Source of the DNA: Agarophyton chilense
Lineage: Eukaryota > Rhodophyta > Florideophyceae > Gracilariales > Gracilariaceae
Direction of reading: 5' to 3'
DNA: 64,000 nt
Assembly: GCA_030374765.1 (NCBI GenBank)
Contig: JARGXX010000088.1
Location: 558,001-622,000, forward strand
The translations under genes were made by a program, and so were the position numbers. Positions 1 to 11,879 of the stretch are shown one piece after another. Each line of letters opens with the position of its first letter. Within the stretch, counting starts at the first letter, position 1. The notes beneath the pieces are model-generated. The model was not told the DNA's origin and searched no databases. It was given only the letters and a program-made list of their open reading frames with translations.

Positions 1-6
1 CGCGGT

Positions 7-615
7 TGGAACTCATAAGTGAGTGATGTCATCAAACTTGTGATATAAAACGGCACACCGCGTAGGATGCCTAGAGGCAGAATGTATTAGTGGGACACGT
101 GGTATCACGAGTGGAGTGGCTTGCAACGGAGCATGTAGTGGCAATCCACGAGGCTGGTTGTACTACCCTTTGTAGCTAGACGTCCATTAGGGGCCATACC
201 CATACAGTGGTTCGGCTCAGTGGCTGACCACTGGGTATTATTTATATATTTATTTGGGCACTCACCGTGGCACACATTATATAGTGTACCAGAGGTGAGC
301 GCCGACTCCAAGTAAAGGAGACAACATGGGCATCATGACTAATCTGTTCCTCGCTTAGGATTCCTTAACCAGAGATCCGGACGACCTATAATAGATAGTC
401 AGCCCCCAACCACTTCACGAGTCGTCTCGTACCTACGTTCCATCAATGTTTTACAGTGGCACTGTCACCCTCGCTGGCGAGTAGTGGACTTACACCCCAC
501 TTCCAGCTCGCTGGTGTTGTAGCTCTACCACCTCTTTTAGGTCGCCGCAAGCGACCCATCGGCAGTCCGAACACTGTCGCAGGTGTCTGCTCTCTCCGTT
601 AAAGCGGATACTACA
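7..615 (+). repeat. LTR of a Ty3/gypsy element (copy 1)
   Basis: This stretch aligns by eye, in the same order, with 4002-4564. Shared blocks include ACTCATAAGTGAGTG near the left end, a block ending GTAAAGGAGACAACA, TACCAGAGATC, and a right-hand block with AACACTGTCGCAG followed by TGTCTGCT. The boundaries are inferred from TG at 7 (TGgaACTCA against TGatACTCA) and CA at 615 (TACTACA against TATTACA). Many substitutions and small indels separate the two copies, so they are old. No primer-binding site follows position 615; RT-derived sequence starts almost at once, so an internal deletion reaches the LTR edge. Confidence 0.7.
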
Positions 616-639
616 CTTTTGCAATGGCTACTGACGTTT

Positions 640-2470
640 CCTCCAAGGACTTGCTAAAATCTCGGCCCTCTCAACGCAATTTTGAAGAATTAAACACCTT
701 TGGAGTTTAAATGCCCAAACCCTAAAGGACCAATTGATGAATCTCCCTATGCTGGCTTGACCAAAAACCAATAAGCCCTTTTTCCTGGACACAGACGCCT
801 CTGATGTCCAGGCGGGATATGCACTGCTACAGGAACAGGAGTCATCAAAGGGCTATCGAGCTATTGGATACTGGAGCAGAACGCTCACCAGCGAGGAGGG
901 AGACTACAGTACGACCGAAAAGGAATGCCTATCCATCGCATGGTTTGTGCTGACACTCCGTCCAAACCTCGAGGAAACTAAGTTTACCATTAAAACTGAC
1001 CACGATTCACTCCGCTGGTTACTCTATAAGAACGATGCATAAAGTCGCCTCGCTCGTTGGCGCCTTAGGCTATCAAAGTATCACTATGATATAACCTATA
1101 TGCCAGGCGTCAAGCACCAGGCAGAAGATGCCCTCTCGCGAATCATTACCGACGGAACTGATGACACTCTATTGGACGACCTCATTCCTACCCCCTTCAC
1201 AGACAATAGACCTCAGGGTTATACGGAAACAGATTACCTTATGGGTAAGGTCAAATTGAATGAGCCTGAGGTAAAGGAGAATGAAGTCTACCTATTGGAC
1301 TGGGAGACAGTACCGCCCTATTCGACACCACCTCAGGGTAACGAGACAGCCCCAGAGGAAAAAAGATCTCTTCTCTATAAGTATTGAGGAGCTCCTACAG
1401 GCGCGGGTCGAAGAAGAGTACTGCAAGGAAACAGCCCAATTGGTAGGAACACCTGGATGCCTATTCGACTATGATCGATTTGGACTTCTGCGTCGCCGAT
1501 TACCACTAGATGGCGCACTCCAACGGGTAGTACCAAGGTCACCAAGGGCGCGATTCATAAACCTCGCCCATTTCCCTTGCTTGGCTGGTCACCCTGGAGG
1601 CCGAGAAATGTATCAAACCCTAAGGAAGTTCTCCTACTAGCCACTGATGGCGCAGGATCTATGGAAAACCGCACGGAACTGTACATCGTGCGCACAAATC
1701 CTAGTGCCTCGCGCCAACCACCAGGCCAAATTAAAAGTCTTCCCCGCCGCAGGCTCGATGGAATTTGTCGCAATGGATATACTTCGGCCTTTGTCTAGGT
1801 CGTCCCATGGGAAACGGATTGGCGTGGTAATAATCGAAAGGTTTACCAAACTTACCCAAGCCCTACCCCTAGGAAAGACAACTGCCACGGATATCGCCAC
1901 GGCCTTCTTGTCCCATTCGGAATATACATATGGCCTGCCACTCTACCTCCTTATGAATAATGGCAGCCAGTTTGTATCAAAATTCTTCTCACACATTTGT
2001 GCTACCTTAGGTATCAAACATGTGACCACCACGGCGTCTTACCCGAAAACCAATGCCCAAGCTGAACGTTTCAACCGCATTCGTTTCGAACGATTGGCAC
2101 ACTACGTATGGGAGCACCAATTGGAATGGGAAGACTACGTTGAGCCATTGGTTTATGCCTTCAACACGCAAGTGCACGCTTCCACGGGGACAACACCTTT
2201 CGATTTAAAGCTAACGAGATCGCCACCGCCGATGGCTGATGTAACGCAATGACTGGTGGGTCAGGGTACGGGTCTTGACCGGTGGTAGCGTGGTAGAGTG
2301 GGTCCTAAGGTTCGTATCCTTGACGACGGCACTCCCAGAGTACTTGGTGCAATGGGCTGGTATTTACTGCATAGTCCTACAGGTTGGAGCTACGGAAACG
2401 ATGGCTTGAAGATGAATTGTTGGAACTAATGTACCAAAGAGAGTCATTCAGTATCCTAACGGTGCCTACC
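640..2470 (+). pseudogene. Degenerate Ty3/gypsy pol: RT end, RNase H, integrase, chromodomain remnant
   Basis: Translated in several frames, this is the back half of a chromovirus pol. RNase H starts around 780 (FFLDTDASDVQAGYALLQEQ) and continues through YSTTEKECLSIAW and DHDSLRWLL; an in-frame TAA interrupts it at about 1040. The integrase zinc-binding part (LAHFPCLAGHPGGREMYQTL, then NCTSCAQ) follows at about 1555-1710. The core is at 1740-2250 (FVAMDILRP, NNGSQFVSKFF, QAERFNR), where the second catalytic Asp is Asn (NNG instead of DNG). A chromodomain remnant (EYLVQWAG, then LRKRWLEDELLELMYQRE in another frame) lies at about 2300-2460. Gag, protease and most of RT are missing. Stops and frameshifts make it non-functional. 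Confidence 0.85.
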
Positions 2471-2499
2471 TTACTCTTAGGGAGAAGCGTCACTCGAGC

Positions 2500-3990
2500 C
2501 AAGTAAATAGTACTGGCGAGACGCTGGGATCTCCCTGGCACTGTAATGCTAATCTATTACACTAATTAAAATAAATTAATAATGTAAATGAGTCCGGCTG
2601 AGGTTGGCTAGTCCACGGGGCGTCTGTAAGATCCCTCAGGCCCCAGCGGCTTACAGAGCTCAACCGCTATCATTGCTCCTTCACATATCTCCCTCCTTAA
2701 GATTAGACCGTCACGACGAAGTCCAGAGAGCCTCATGGTAGACCCAGGGGACTCGAGCACTTCGTTGCTCCCAGTACCATTGGGGGCGACGGGAAGTCGC
2801 ATCGCCATCATCTGCGGGGGTACGAGGCAGCGTGAGCAGACCATTGGCGCCAGGATGGCAATAAATTTACCTAAGGACTGAAACTACAGCGCGCTGTTGG
2901 TGCTGGCCATAGGTGCATCGCCGCTTCATTCCTCTCGTTGCGTTGCCGAGATAGTCCATTGGCTTCTTCTCCCCTGACGGTCGTTGGAGACTTCCTTAGT
3001 CTCCGTTCATCCCTTGGCTACCCTCCGCGCTTTGTCCATCGTGGTTCACGCCTGTCAGTCCGCTCGGGTTCATTCCATCACCTCGTCTGCCCATCGTGGT
3101 ACTTTTCCATTGGTCGCGGACGATGCCGAACTCGCCTTATAAGCCCGTCGGATACGCTCTTCTCCCACCGGACTATGGTGCTTCCGTCTGCTTTCCAATC
3201 CATTTCCCGGCAGACCAGCCTGTGGGCAGCGGCTCTATGGCTTCGAACAACCAAGAGGGTAGCTCTTCGGGTTACCAAGTGGCTCACGAACGTCCCGGGG
3301 ACCGCTCTGAGCATAATATGGTACGTAATCCGCGGGCAGTGCGTCATGCCATTCTTTCGTCCTCTGTGGAAGAACACCAAAGGTTCTGTCATATTGATCT
3401 CGGCGCCCGAAGGTTTGTTATTGTTAAGATACCCGATTTCTGGAGGGGCAGCAAGAACGCGCGTAGCGTCTCGTGGTATAACCGATGGTTGCATTGTACT
3501 GTGGATCCGCGTTCGGCGACGCGCTGTAGCACGCTCATCCAAGCAAACATGCCGTACGTCCTTTGCGAGGAGGAAGCCGAATACCAGTTCAGGGTGAACG
3601 AACTCCTTTCGGACCTATACACAGACTTCATCTCGACCCATGTGAGATTTTCTCCAGCGAGTCACAACATTTTGGCGCTAATGTGCGTTCGACCGCCGTA
3701 CGACCGCTTATTCCGGATGTCCAACAGGGTCTATTGGAACGAGATGCACTAGCCCGATGATCGTATACGTCAATCCCTGGAGTTCTTCTTCTGCTGGCAC
3801 AAGGTGGAGGTTCACGGCATGAGCGCCGACAGAGATCCTCTGTTATATCTCTCGTTGCCCTGAGCGGATGAGAACCAAAGGGCCATGTACTAGCGTGTCT
3901 CGCCGCTTCTTTACGTCCCCACACCGTCCGTGGTGTCGTACCATTCTGTAGTACTATGCATTGTCGGAATACCGATGGATTTTTTTTTTG
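2500..3990 (-). mobile_element. 3'-end fragment of a minus-oriented LTR element
   Basis: Positions 2681-2701 read TCACA followed by TATCTCCCTCCTTAAG. This matches the junction at 53232-53252 of the intact element below (CTCTACA, then TCTCCCCCTCCTTAAG). I therefore read 2685 as the right edge of a 3' LTR and 2686-2701 as the complement of its polypurine tract. The left LTR edge is not resolved. Inward of the tract lies the + strand ORF at 3096-3752, in the same relative place as the antisense ORF of the intact element. No integrase or RT of this copy is visible before the next LTR at 4002, so only the element's end survives. Confidence 0.5.
3096..3752 (+). pseudogene. Diverged copy of the retroelement antisense ORF
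   Basis: Open frame of 218 codons with no recognised domain. The segment VLCEEEAEYQFRVNELLSDL is followed shortly by DF; it aligns by eye with ALVAAEWAARVAAHLLWDA followed by HDHF in the antisense ORF of the 52.3-64 kb element (shared L..E..RV..LL.D....F). The segment LLPPDYGASV likewise resembles LVPPEYGFDV there, in the same order. Both ORFs lie just inside a polypurine tract and run opposite to gag-pol. An overlapping + frame (2938-3597) is also open but has a less protein-like composition. Function unknown; homology is suggestive rather than proven. Confidence 0.4.
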
Positions 3991-4001
3991 GCTAAGTATA
4001 A

Positions 4002-4564
4002 TGATACTCATAAGTGAGTGCAACGTCTAGGATGAAGTTATAAAGCGGCACCCCGCAGATGGTCCGTGAGGTGGTATGTTATACGTAGGACATCGGCCTG
4101 CCACGTCGCATCTGATTCGACCCTTTGTAGGGAAATACCAGATTGGCAACGGCGCATATACTGTTGTGAGAAGCCATGTGGAAACCAATATCCCGTACTG
4201 TAGAGGAGTTAATCGGGAAACCAAGTTAAAATCTAGATATTATTATGTGCGGCGCTCACCCCTGTGCACTGTACATAAGGCACAGAGGGGAGCCCCGACT
4301 CCAAAGTAAAGGAGACAACAAACGGGTTCACAACTCACTTGTTTTATGTTCAGTACTTCTTTACCAGAGATCTGGACAAGCTACACCAAGTAGTTGCCCG
4401 TTCAATAGTACCAACTACCCTCATTGGCGAATGGGGCCTTACAACCCCTATTCTAGCTCGCTAGTGTTGTGCTCTACCACACCTTTCCCTTAGCCACAAG
4501 CACCCATTTGGCAGTCCCTAACACTGTCGCAGATGTCTGCTTTCTCTGCAGAGCGAATATTACA
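4002..4564 (+). repeat. LTR of a Ty3/gypsy element (copy 2)
   Basis: Homologous to 7-615 over its whole length. It begins TGATACTCATAAGTGAGTG and ends TATTACA. It is followed directly by a primer-binding-site-like sequence and a gag region, so it is best read as the 5' LTR of the + strand element that runs to about 11.85 kb. It could also have served as the 3' LTR of the deleted element to its left. Confidence 0.75.
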
Positions 4565-4566
4565 AG

Positions 4567-4584
4567 TACTCTCCTGACTTAGAA
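4567..4584 (+). other. Primer-binding site (degenerate)
   Basis: TACTCTCCTGACTTAGAA lies two bases after the LTR end. It matches 14 of 18 positions of the sequence in the same place in the 52.3-64 kb element (TGGTCTCCCGACTTAGAA), so both copies derive from elements primed by the same tRNA. The TGG that should pair with the tRNA CCA end has decayed to TAC. Confidence 0.6.
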
Positions 4585-4779
4585 ACACTGTGGTTGTCTA
4601 CTCCAAGTATTTCGCACCTGGAACGTGGAATCGATACCGATCTTTAATTCGAATGGAATACGATCTTGGGAGACGTTTCCGTCAACTTTCTATTTTGGAA
4701 TTCTGTAGTTAACTACGCTGTCGTATTCAATTGAAGACCTCAATTATTTCGTCGCCGAACATTGGAATTGTTCGGAATT

Positions 4780-6993
4780 CCGAGAAACAAGACCCAGTCT
4801 AGGTTTGATGCCCCGGATCCTTCAGACCCACGCCCACGACCGAGGCTCGCCTCATCTACAGAAGCCGGAGAGAGACTATACCGTCAGGCGATGACGCGCT
4901 CTCATTCGGTGACCGATAGACGAGATCTCTCGGATGTACCCACGCCCGTGGAGTTGGCTATTGAACCAACCACAGAGGGCGATGGTTCCCATAATAAATC
5001 TGGAGACATACATGTCGTAACCCCTGTTAGAGAAAGTGATTTACGCGCTCAGGTGCTTAGTCTCACATTTGAGTCAAACGCCTACCGTGAGCGAATCATT
5101 GGATTGGAATCGCAGATTGAGATCATTACCGAAGAAGTCAAGCGCTTGCGCGGAGAACAAGACGTTTTCGTTCGTAGAGAAGAAAGGGATCCGATCCCCG
5201 CGGTTGTGAGAACCCTGCGAGAGGATTTGAACCAAGTAATGGAAAGAAATGGTAATGCTCCGGAGGCTTTACCGGGCCTGAACGTTGACGTGGAGGAAAT
5301 CCTCACTCGAGTTAACCCTCGTCTGGAACGCCTGGGGGAAGTAGTGCAAGCGCAGTTTACCGCTATCGAAGTCGTGAAAGACGAAAATGAAATCCCCTTG
5401 AGAGAAAAGCGATCGAGGAGATCGAAGTCAATACGTCACAAGAAGCGAAGGTCCAAGCCGGACAAGTGTGATGATTCATCAAGATCGGAGGATGAGAACT
5501 CCAGTCCTGACGAATCTGACTCGTCGAGCACGTCCACTGACGATGCCAGTGATGATGATCATCGTAGTTCTCGTTCGAGGAAGAGGAACAAGTCTTCTTG
5601 GCTATTAAGGAAGAAGGGTCCTAAGTACAAGCGTCTTAAGCTACTTCCTTGTAGGAATCCGTTGTATCGGAAAGTCCTGGACTACCGGTAATATCGCCTG
5701 AAGAGAAGAGGAAAAAAGCGCTCGGGTCGCGAAACCGAAAACTTTAAGGACCACATTAGGCGGTTGAAGATTGGATTGAATGATCTAGTCTTTTAATGCA
5801 AAACGTCCATTCTCGATATCGAGTTCTTTACTCGTCTTTTTGCCGAGGCGGATACCTTAGAAATGAGTGAACCTCAAGCCTGGGTTTCATTACCACATTT
5901 TCTGACGGGTTTTGCATCCGAGCAGTATCGTTCCGTTTGCGGATCCCCGACCGCTGACGAAGGAGTTGTAACATCTGGGCCGTAGTCAGTACAGTCCTTA
6001 CTGTGTGGCTATGCGAAATCGAATGCAATCTGACATGCTATCCTGGATCTTCGTGATGAGACCCAGAAACCTGGCGAGGGAGAAGCGGAGTACAGCTCTA
6101 GGCTTAACAGAATGGCCACGCACCGTGAAAAGGTTCACTCAACGGAGGACAAGAATACCTTGTTCATCGATGGGCTCGATCCCAACATGAAATCTCTGGT
6201 ATCTCGGTTTCGAGAAAAGCATGAAAAAGCCCCTTTTCTGGAGTTTGTTCAGTTTGCGCAAGTTGAAGGTGACGAGGTAAGACCTCGCGCAATTACGCAG
6301 AACACCACAACGCTTGGCGCATCCAAAGCAGAGGAAAGACACAAACAAGCCGCGAAACCCACTCGAAAATTGTTGCACATGGAATCTGCAGTTGACTCTC
6401 GAGAGTCGTCGTTTGATAGACTCGATAACCAATCTCAAGACGATGCTATTCACCCTATGCATTATTGGCACTCATCGATGCCCATAAAGGATCTACCTCA
6501 CTCAAAATTCCAAGAGGAAGAAGAATTAATGGTTATGGAGGGCAGACGCTCAGTACCCCATGCATATATGAAACCCCCGGATGGAGGATTCAAGAATGAA
6601 AAACCTGGATGGGAGGACAGGCGAATAGCGTCTCGATCACATTTGAGGTCTACAACACGCCGTGAAGCATTACTATGTTACCTGTGCTATCGCCGTCATC
6701 ATCTGTGTTCAGAATGTACCCTTCCTGTAAAGGATTTAGTTCGCGTCCTCACGAATTACGAGAGTCTCTCAGAGGAGGAAAGAACCCGAGTGCAGGCTGG
6801 TACCTACTGGAAGGTCAAAGGATGGCCTAGCTATCATTCTGGACATCAATCTGAAGCTCCAGTGATGCAGAACTCTGAAGCACAACAGGCTAATTCGCAA
6901 GTCGGAAGCAATGCACCAAGGGCGAACGACCAGCCTCAGTCGGGAAACTACGTGAGGGAACCTCTAGGGGGTCGGCCCTATTCCATCGCGTAG
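4780..6993 (+). pseudogene. Degenerate Ty3/gypsy gag
   Basis: Two open blocks (to 5691 and 6112-6993) match the gag plan of the other copies in the window. The order is an N-terminal coiled or charged region (ERLYRQAMTRS; EEILTRVNPRLERLGEVV), a Ser/Asp-rich stretch at about 5480-5570, then KKGPKYKRLKLL and NPLYRKVL. A capsid-like part follows in broken frames, and then a CCHC-type knuckle (CYLCYRRHHLCSECTLP) at about 6676-6726. In the knuckle the His spacing is kept. The Met that starts gag in the minus-strand copy is replaced here (NKTQSRF against MQTRSRP), and the centre at about 5690-6110 is frameshifted. Not functional. Confidence 0.8.
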
Positions 6994-7049
6994 AGTTGAC
7001 CAGGGAGTACTCGTCTCCTTGTTCCGGCGCTTGAAGAGCCAAGGTCCTG

Positions 7050-10000
7050 ATGAGGACTCATCATATTCCGTCCAGCGGATTGAATCCGTCCGTTAGAAAG
7101 CGAGTACAGTTTGACTGTGATCTTAAACGTCCTTGGAGACGTTATACTTGTCCGTTGAAACGGGAAAACTTTATTATGATAATGCAGAAGAGGAACTATA
7201 AAGTTTATGCAGACATCGGCTCGGACAAGGATTTATTGACCCGCCGCCTGACAGTTTTTGACACAGACGCCGGACCGAACTTTATTCGGCTATCCGAAAT
7301 AGGATCCACCGATCAGGAACAAATTCGTTACGCTCCGTTGCTGGATATCCCAGATGCTAATAGAAATGCACTGAGAACACATAAAACAGTGAAGTTGCTC
7401 GTTCGACTCGGACACATTTTTAGTGAAGGTGACGTTTTTTGTTTGCACGTCAGCGGCCGCACTAGCTGTTCCAGGGTGTAACTATTGTGGCAGTTTTATC
7501 GAAGCAAACCGCCCTAGGAGTCGACTTGTCACGTTAGACGATGGCTCTACAGTTCTTATAGTGAGAAGACCACTACGAAGAGTCCCTACAGCTGTTCCAC
7601 TTCCACCCCCAATAAAATACAATTTGGCTCGCAGTGGTACATCACCAAAGATTCGTGTGTCGCAACGTACAGTGTTAAAGGCTCAATCCCAAACCTGGGT
7701 ACAAGTGATAACACAACTGCACGGTCTCGTGGTAATCCAGCCTAATTCTGAAATATAAAAGCATCGAGGAATTCTCGAATCGAATAGAATTGCCCAAGTT
7801 GAACCGGAAAACCCCTTCCGAATACTCATCAGTAACTTTGCCGATAACTATTATCGTTTACCGAAGAAAAAAATCGTTGCAGCTGCTCTGCCGCACCCTT
7901 TAGCAGTGGTTGTGACTCATGTCTCTACTGGAGAAGGGCTAGGGTTCGCTGATGTGTCAGATGAATCAACTGGCGCAAATGAAGGTCCCAGAAAGCAGTC
8001 GCAAACGACAGAAGAACAGAAGGACCCAGACAAGCCGGTAGAAGAACTATTTCTCAAGAATACTCCCGAAGAATACAAGGAAAGAATCAAACAAATGTTG
8101 AAAAAGTATGCCTCTATGTGGGCTGCAAAACTAGGAGAGATCTCCGCTACAGAACATCATGTTAATGTTATTCCGGGATCTCGTCCCGTTTTTCAGCCAT
8201 CTTACAGAGCAGGGCCGCGAACTGGTCAGATCGAGGAGGAAAATGTTTCCAAGATGCTGGGAGCATGAGTAATAGAAAGAGTACAATCTGCTTGGGCTTC
8301 ATCTCTGTTGTTAGTCCCAAAACTTGATGGTTCTTTACGATTCTGTGTCGAGTACCGGAAACTCAACGCAGTTAAGATACGGGATACCTATCCACTGCGT
8401 TGCAGGGACGAATGTATAGACAGCTTAGGCCATGCGAACGTGTTCACCACGTTGGACGCCAAAACTGGCTATTGGCTGGTTCCTGTAGCCGAAAAAGATC
8501 AGGATAAGACTGCATTTGTGTCACCTGCTGGACTATACCGTTTCAAGCGGATGCCCGTTGGACTCATCAATACTCCGGCAACTTTCCAGCGCGCCCTGGA
8601 CATATTACTCTCGAAGTATAAATGGAAAACATGTCTAATCTATTTCGAGGATGTCATTGTCTGCTCTCAAGATATAGAAAGTCATATGCGACAAGTGGAG
8701 GAGATCCTCAAGGCGTTGCAGACAGCAGGTATAGCTTTAAATTTCAAGAAACAGGAATAGAACGCTAATACTGTGAAGTATTTGGGCCACATAATTAGGC
8801 CTGGTCAGCATGCAATTCATGAAGCTCAGACAGCGGCAGTCCGCGACTCCGAACCACTGTCCACACAGACTCAATTGCGATCCTTCCTTGGATTATGTAA
8901 CGTCTACAGACGATTCATACCGCGCTACTCGCACATTGCAGCTTCGTTGAAAGCATTGTTGCGTAGAGGACAGCCTGTTAAGCTCGAGGAATTCGGACTC
9001 GAAAAACACGAAGCCTTCAAGACTTTGAAGACAAAACTCGTCATATCACCAATCTTGGCCTTGCCGAAACCTAACCTACCCTATTCTTTGGATACCGACT
9101 CCAGTAAGTATCAGGTAGGGTGTGCCTTTTTTCAGACCCAGCCGGACGGTGAGAGGAAAGTAATCGGTGACTGGTCACGAACGCTGAAAGCTGCAGAGAA
9201 GAATTACTCCGTATCAGAAAAGTAATACCTTGCGGTACTATGGGCGCTGACTACTTTACGAGCCTATCTCCAGGAAGAGACGTTTACCATCCATACGGGT
9301 CATTCGTCCCTACGATGGTTGTTATCAATAACGGACCCCTCCAAGAGATTAACACGCTGGCGCTTACGCCTATCTGAATGCGATTTCGAAGATAAATATA
9401 AGAAGGAACTGACTAACATACAAGCCGACGCTTTATCGAGATTGAAAACTTTAGGGAAAATCCAAGGGGATATCGATGACGATTTACTGATTTTCTCAAT
9501 GGAGATGAACAAAGATGAAACGCAACTTGAAGATCAAGAAGATGAAGGGGTTTATTCTCAATTGGACCGTCTCATAGCAACCTATGGAACCGAATCTCCT
9601 GATCAACTCGAGCGTATCTCGATCACTGAGCTCCTCAATGAGCAACTCACAGATAATATCTGTACAGTGATACGCTCTCGTCTTAACGAGGGGAAGGAGT
9701 TGCCCTTTTCGCTCGATTCAAGAGGTATATTGCTCAGACATGTCGAGAAGTATGATCAGATCGTGGTTCCGAACGCTTTAAAGAGTCGTGTACTGTACTT
9801 GGCCCATTATGCGAAGCTATCTGGACACCCAGGACGAACAAAGTTGTTTATGACCTTTAGAAGGGACTTCTATTGGCCAACGTTGGCAATGGACTGCCAT
9901 GCTACAAAAAAGCTATGGCGAACTTGTGCGGTGAATCGCGTGAAATCATATAGGAAGAGGAAAAATATGACCCTGTTTCCGGCGAAGGCGCCTCTAAAAT

Positions 10001-11812
10001 TCGTCAGCATCGCGATAGTTGGAAAGAAAATTTGTTCCAACTAAGGATATCGCTACCTACTGGTAATCACGGATTGATTCTCAAAACTTGTACGGACTGT
10101 ACCGTTGATGAGGATAACCGCCTCGATAATAGCTCAGGCTTTCATCAAAATCTGGGTGTATGTGTACGGACCGCCGGAAGTGCTTCTATCAGATAATGGA
10201 AAATAGTTTGTCGCTAAGTTCTTTCAGAACGTATGCCGAATATTAGGCATCAAGAACGTGTTTAACACGAACTATCATCCACAGTGTAATGATCAAGTGG
10301 AACGCTACAACCGTACGTTATTAGCCGCTCTTTGGCATTACATCGCGGATCACCCGAAAGAGTGGAACATGTACACAGACACACTCTGTTATGCGTACAA
10401 CACCCAAGTGCATACGTCTACCAAGGCGGCTCCTTTTGGTCCCGTGATATCACGTAGCCTACCATCACTGCCTATGAGGTTGGATGAAGTCGAGGAAGAC
10501 AAACCGACATCCGCAAAGAACCATCTGAGGTGGAGAAACGGCCTGAGGTTAAGAACAGAGCAAGCGGCTCGAGAATTGGCGAAAACGCAAGCCCGTTACA
10601 AATGTAATTTGGACGCCCGACGTCAAAGACAGTTGTCAGATCTCAGGGTAGTAGGACATGCGTTTGTTCGCGTAGAACGACTTGAGAAGCAGGATGGACC
10701 ACGTCACAAATTGCTGACGGTGGCATTTGGCCCTTTCATGGTAATGGAGCTCACCGATGAAGCGGTAGTCCTGAAGACAGGAGATGACATTGACCGATTT
10801 CCGCGCGATCATGTTGAAACCGCACCAGATAACCCGAAACCTCATGAAACTGAGAAGGAAAGCGCTGTTTATCAGCAGGAACGGGAGCTACCCGTCGAAT
10901 CAGATGATCCGCCTCCCGTGGCACACAGCGCTGACATGGCTCGTGATCTCCAGCTGCGCGGCAGTACAGTGGCATCCCACAGCAATTCTACGAAAACTTT
11001 GAATAAGTCCCGTGGAAAGAGCCAGAACTCTGGAACTACCACAGTACCTGAAGACAGGAAAGATAATTTCAAATGTGGTACAATTAGATCCAGTCCAGAA
11101 GCGGATGCACACAGGCGATTACTTGTTAAGATTGAACCGTCAAGTGGAACTCCACTCGCTGAGCGATCGAGCTTGGCCGCCGACCAAAGAGAAGAAGTCG
11201 AAGGTGAGGTTGAACCTCCATTGGTGGTGGATGCACCTCCGGCCGAATCCTCGGTGAAGAAGCCCAGTTTGGCTCAGAACCATAAGAAGGACAGACAGAA
11301 CAAGAAACGTGAAAAAAAAGATAACCGTAGACCCGACGACTGTGTAGTCAGAAGCCAAGAACGACGCTACAGACGCACAAAAAGATCTTCAGCTGTCCGA
11401 TCAGACTACGCAGGTTCAACCTGAAGATATAGAGAGTTCCCAACCGCTCTCTTGGGAGGTTCAAGAAAACGACAACGTTGCCATACTTCATCAGGATTCA
11501 ACGCGTTCGTTTTTCAGACGGTATAAGCCGGGGAACCAGAACCTCGCGCCATCCTCCGAAACGTTAGAAAATGCACAGGAAGACGTCATGTATAGCTTCA
11601 TCGATCACGGCGAAGACGAAGACGCCCACAGACTACTGTATCGTATCCTTTGGTACGGTTTCCCTCCGAAAGCGGATACGTGGGAGCCTATAGCTCATAT
11701 CCCGCGCTCGCAGATTGTGCGTTATCATCGTCGCAATCAATTACCACTGCCTGCAGAGATCGACACCGCGATTATGGGCTTTCTAGACGCGATTTCTCGG
11801 AGCGACTTCTAA
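7050..11812 (+). pseudogene. Degenerate Ty3/gypsy pol with C-terminal chromodomain
   Basis: The order is protease, RT, RNase H, integrase, chromodomain. The protease has DTDAGPNFIRL at about 7260, where DTGA is expected. RT starts near 8090 with LGEISATEHHVNVIPGSRPV. The catalytic box reads YFEDVIV (about 8641) where the other copies have YLDD. RNase H begins with YSLDTDSSKYQVGCAFF at about 9083. The integrase zinc region contains LAHYAKLSGHPGRTKLFMTF; its core keeps SDNG near 10192 and QVERYNRT near 10295. The chromodomain at 11610-11740 (YRILWYGFPPKADTWEPI, then HIPRSQIVRYHRRNQ) is well preserved. In-frame stops at 8266, 8758 and 9223 plus frameshifts near 7480 and 10040 disable it. No 3' LTR follows. 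Confidence 0.88.
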
Positions 11813-11879
11813 TCTCCCTTCCCTTTCGAAAACGGATGTGAGAAGACGAGAAGAGTCGAGAAGAAGAAAAAGTACTTAG

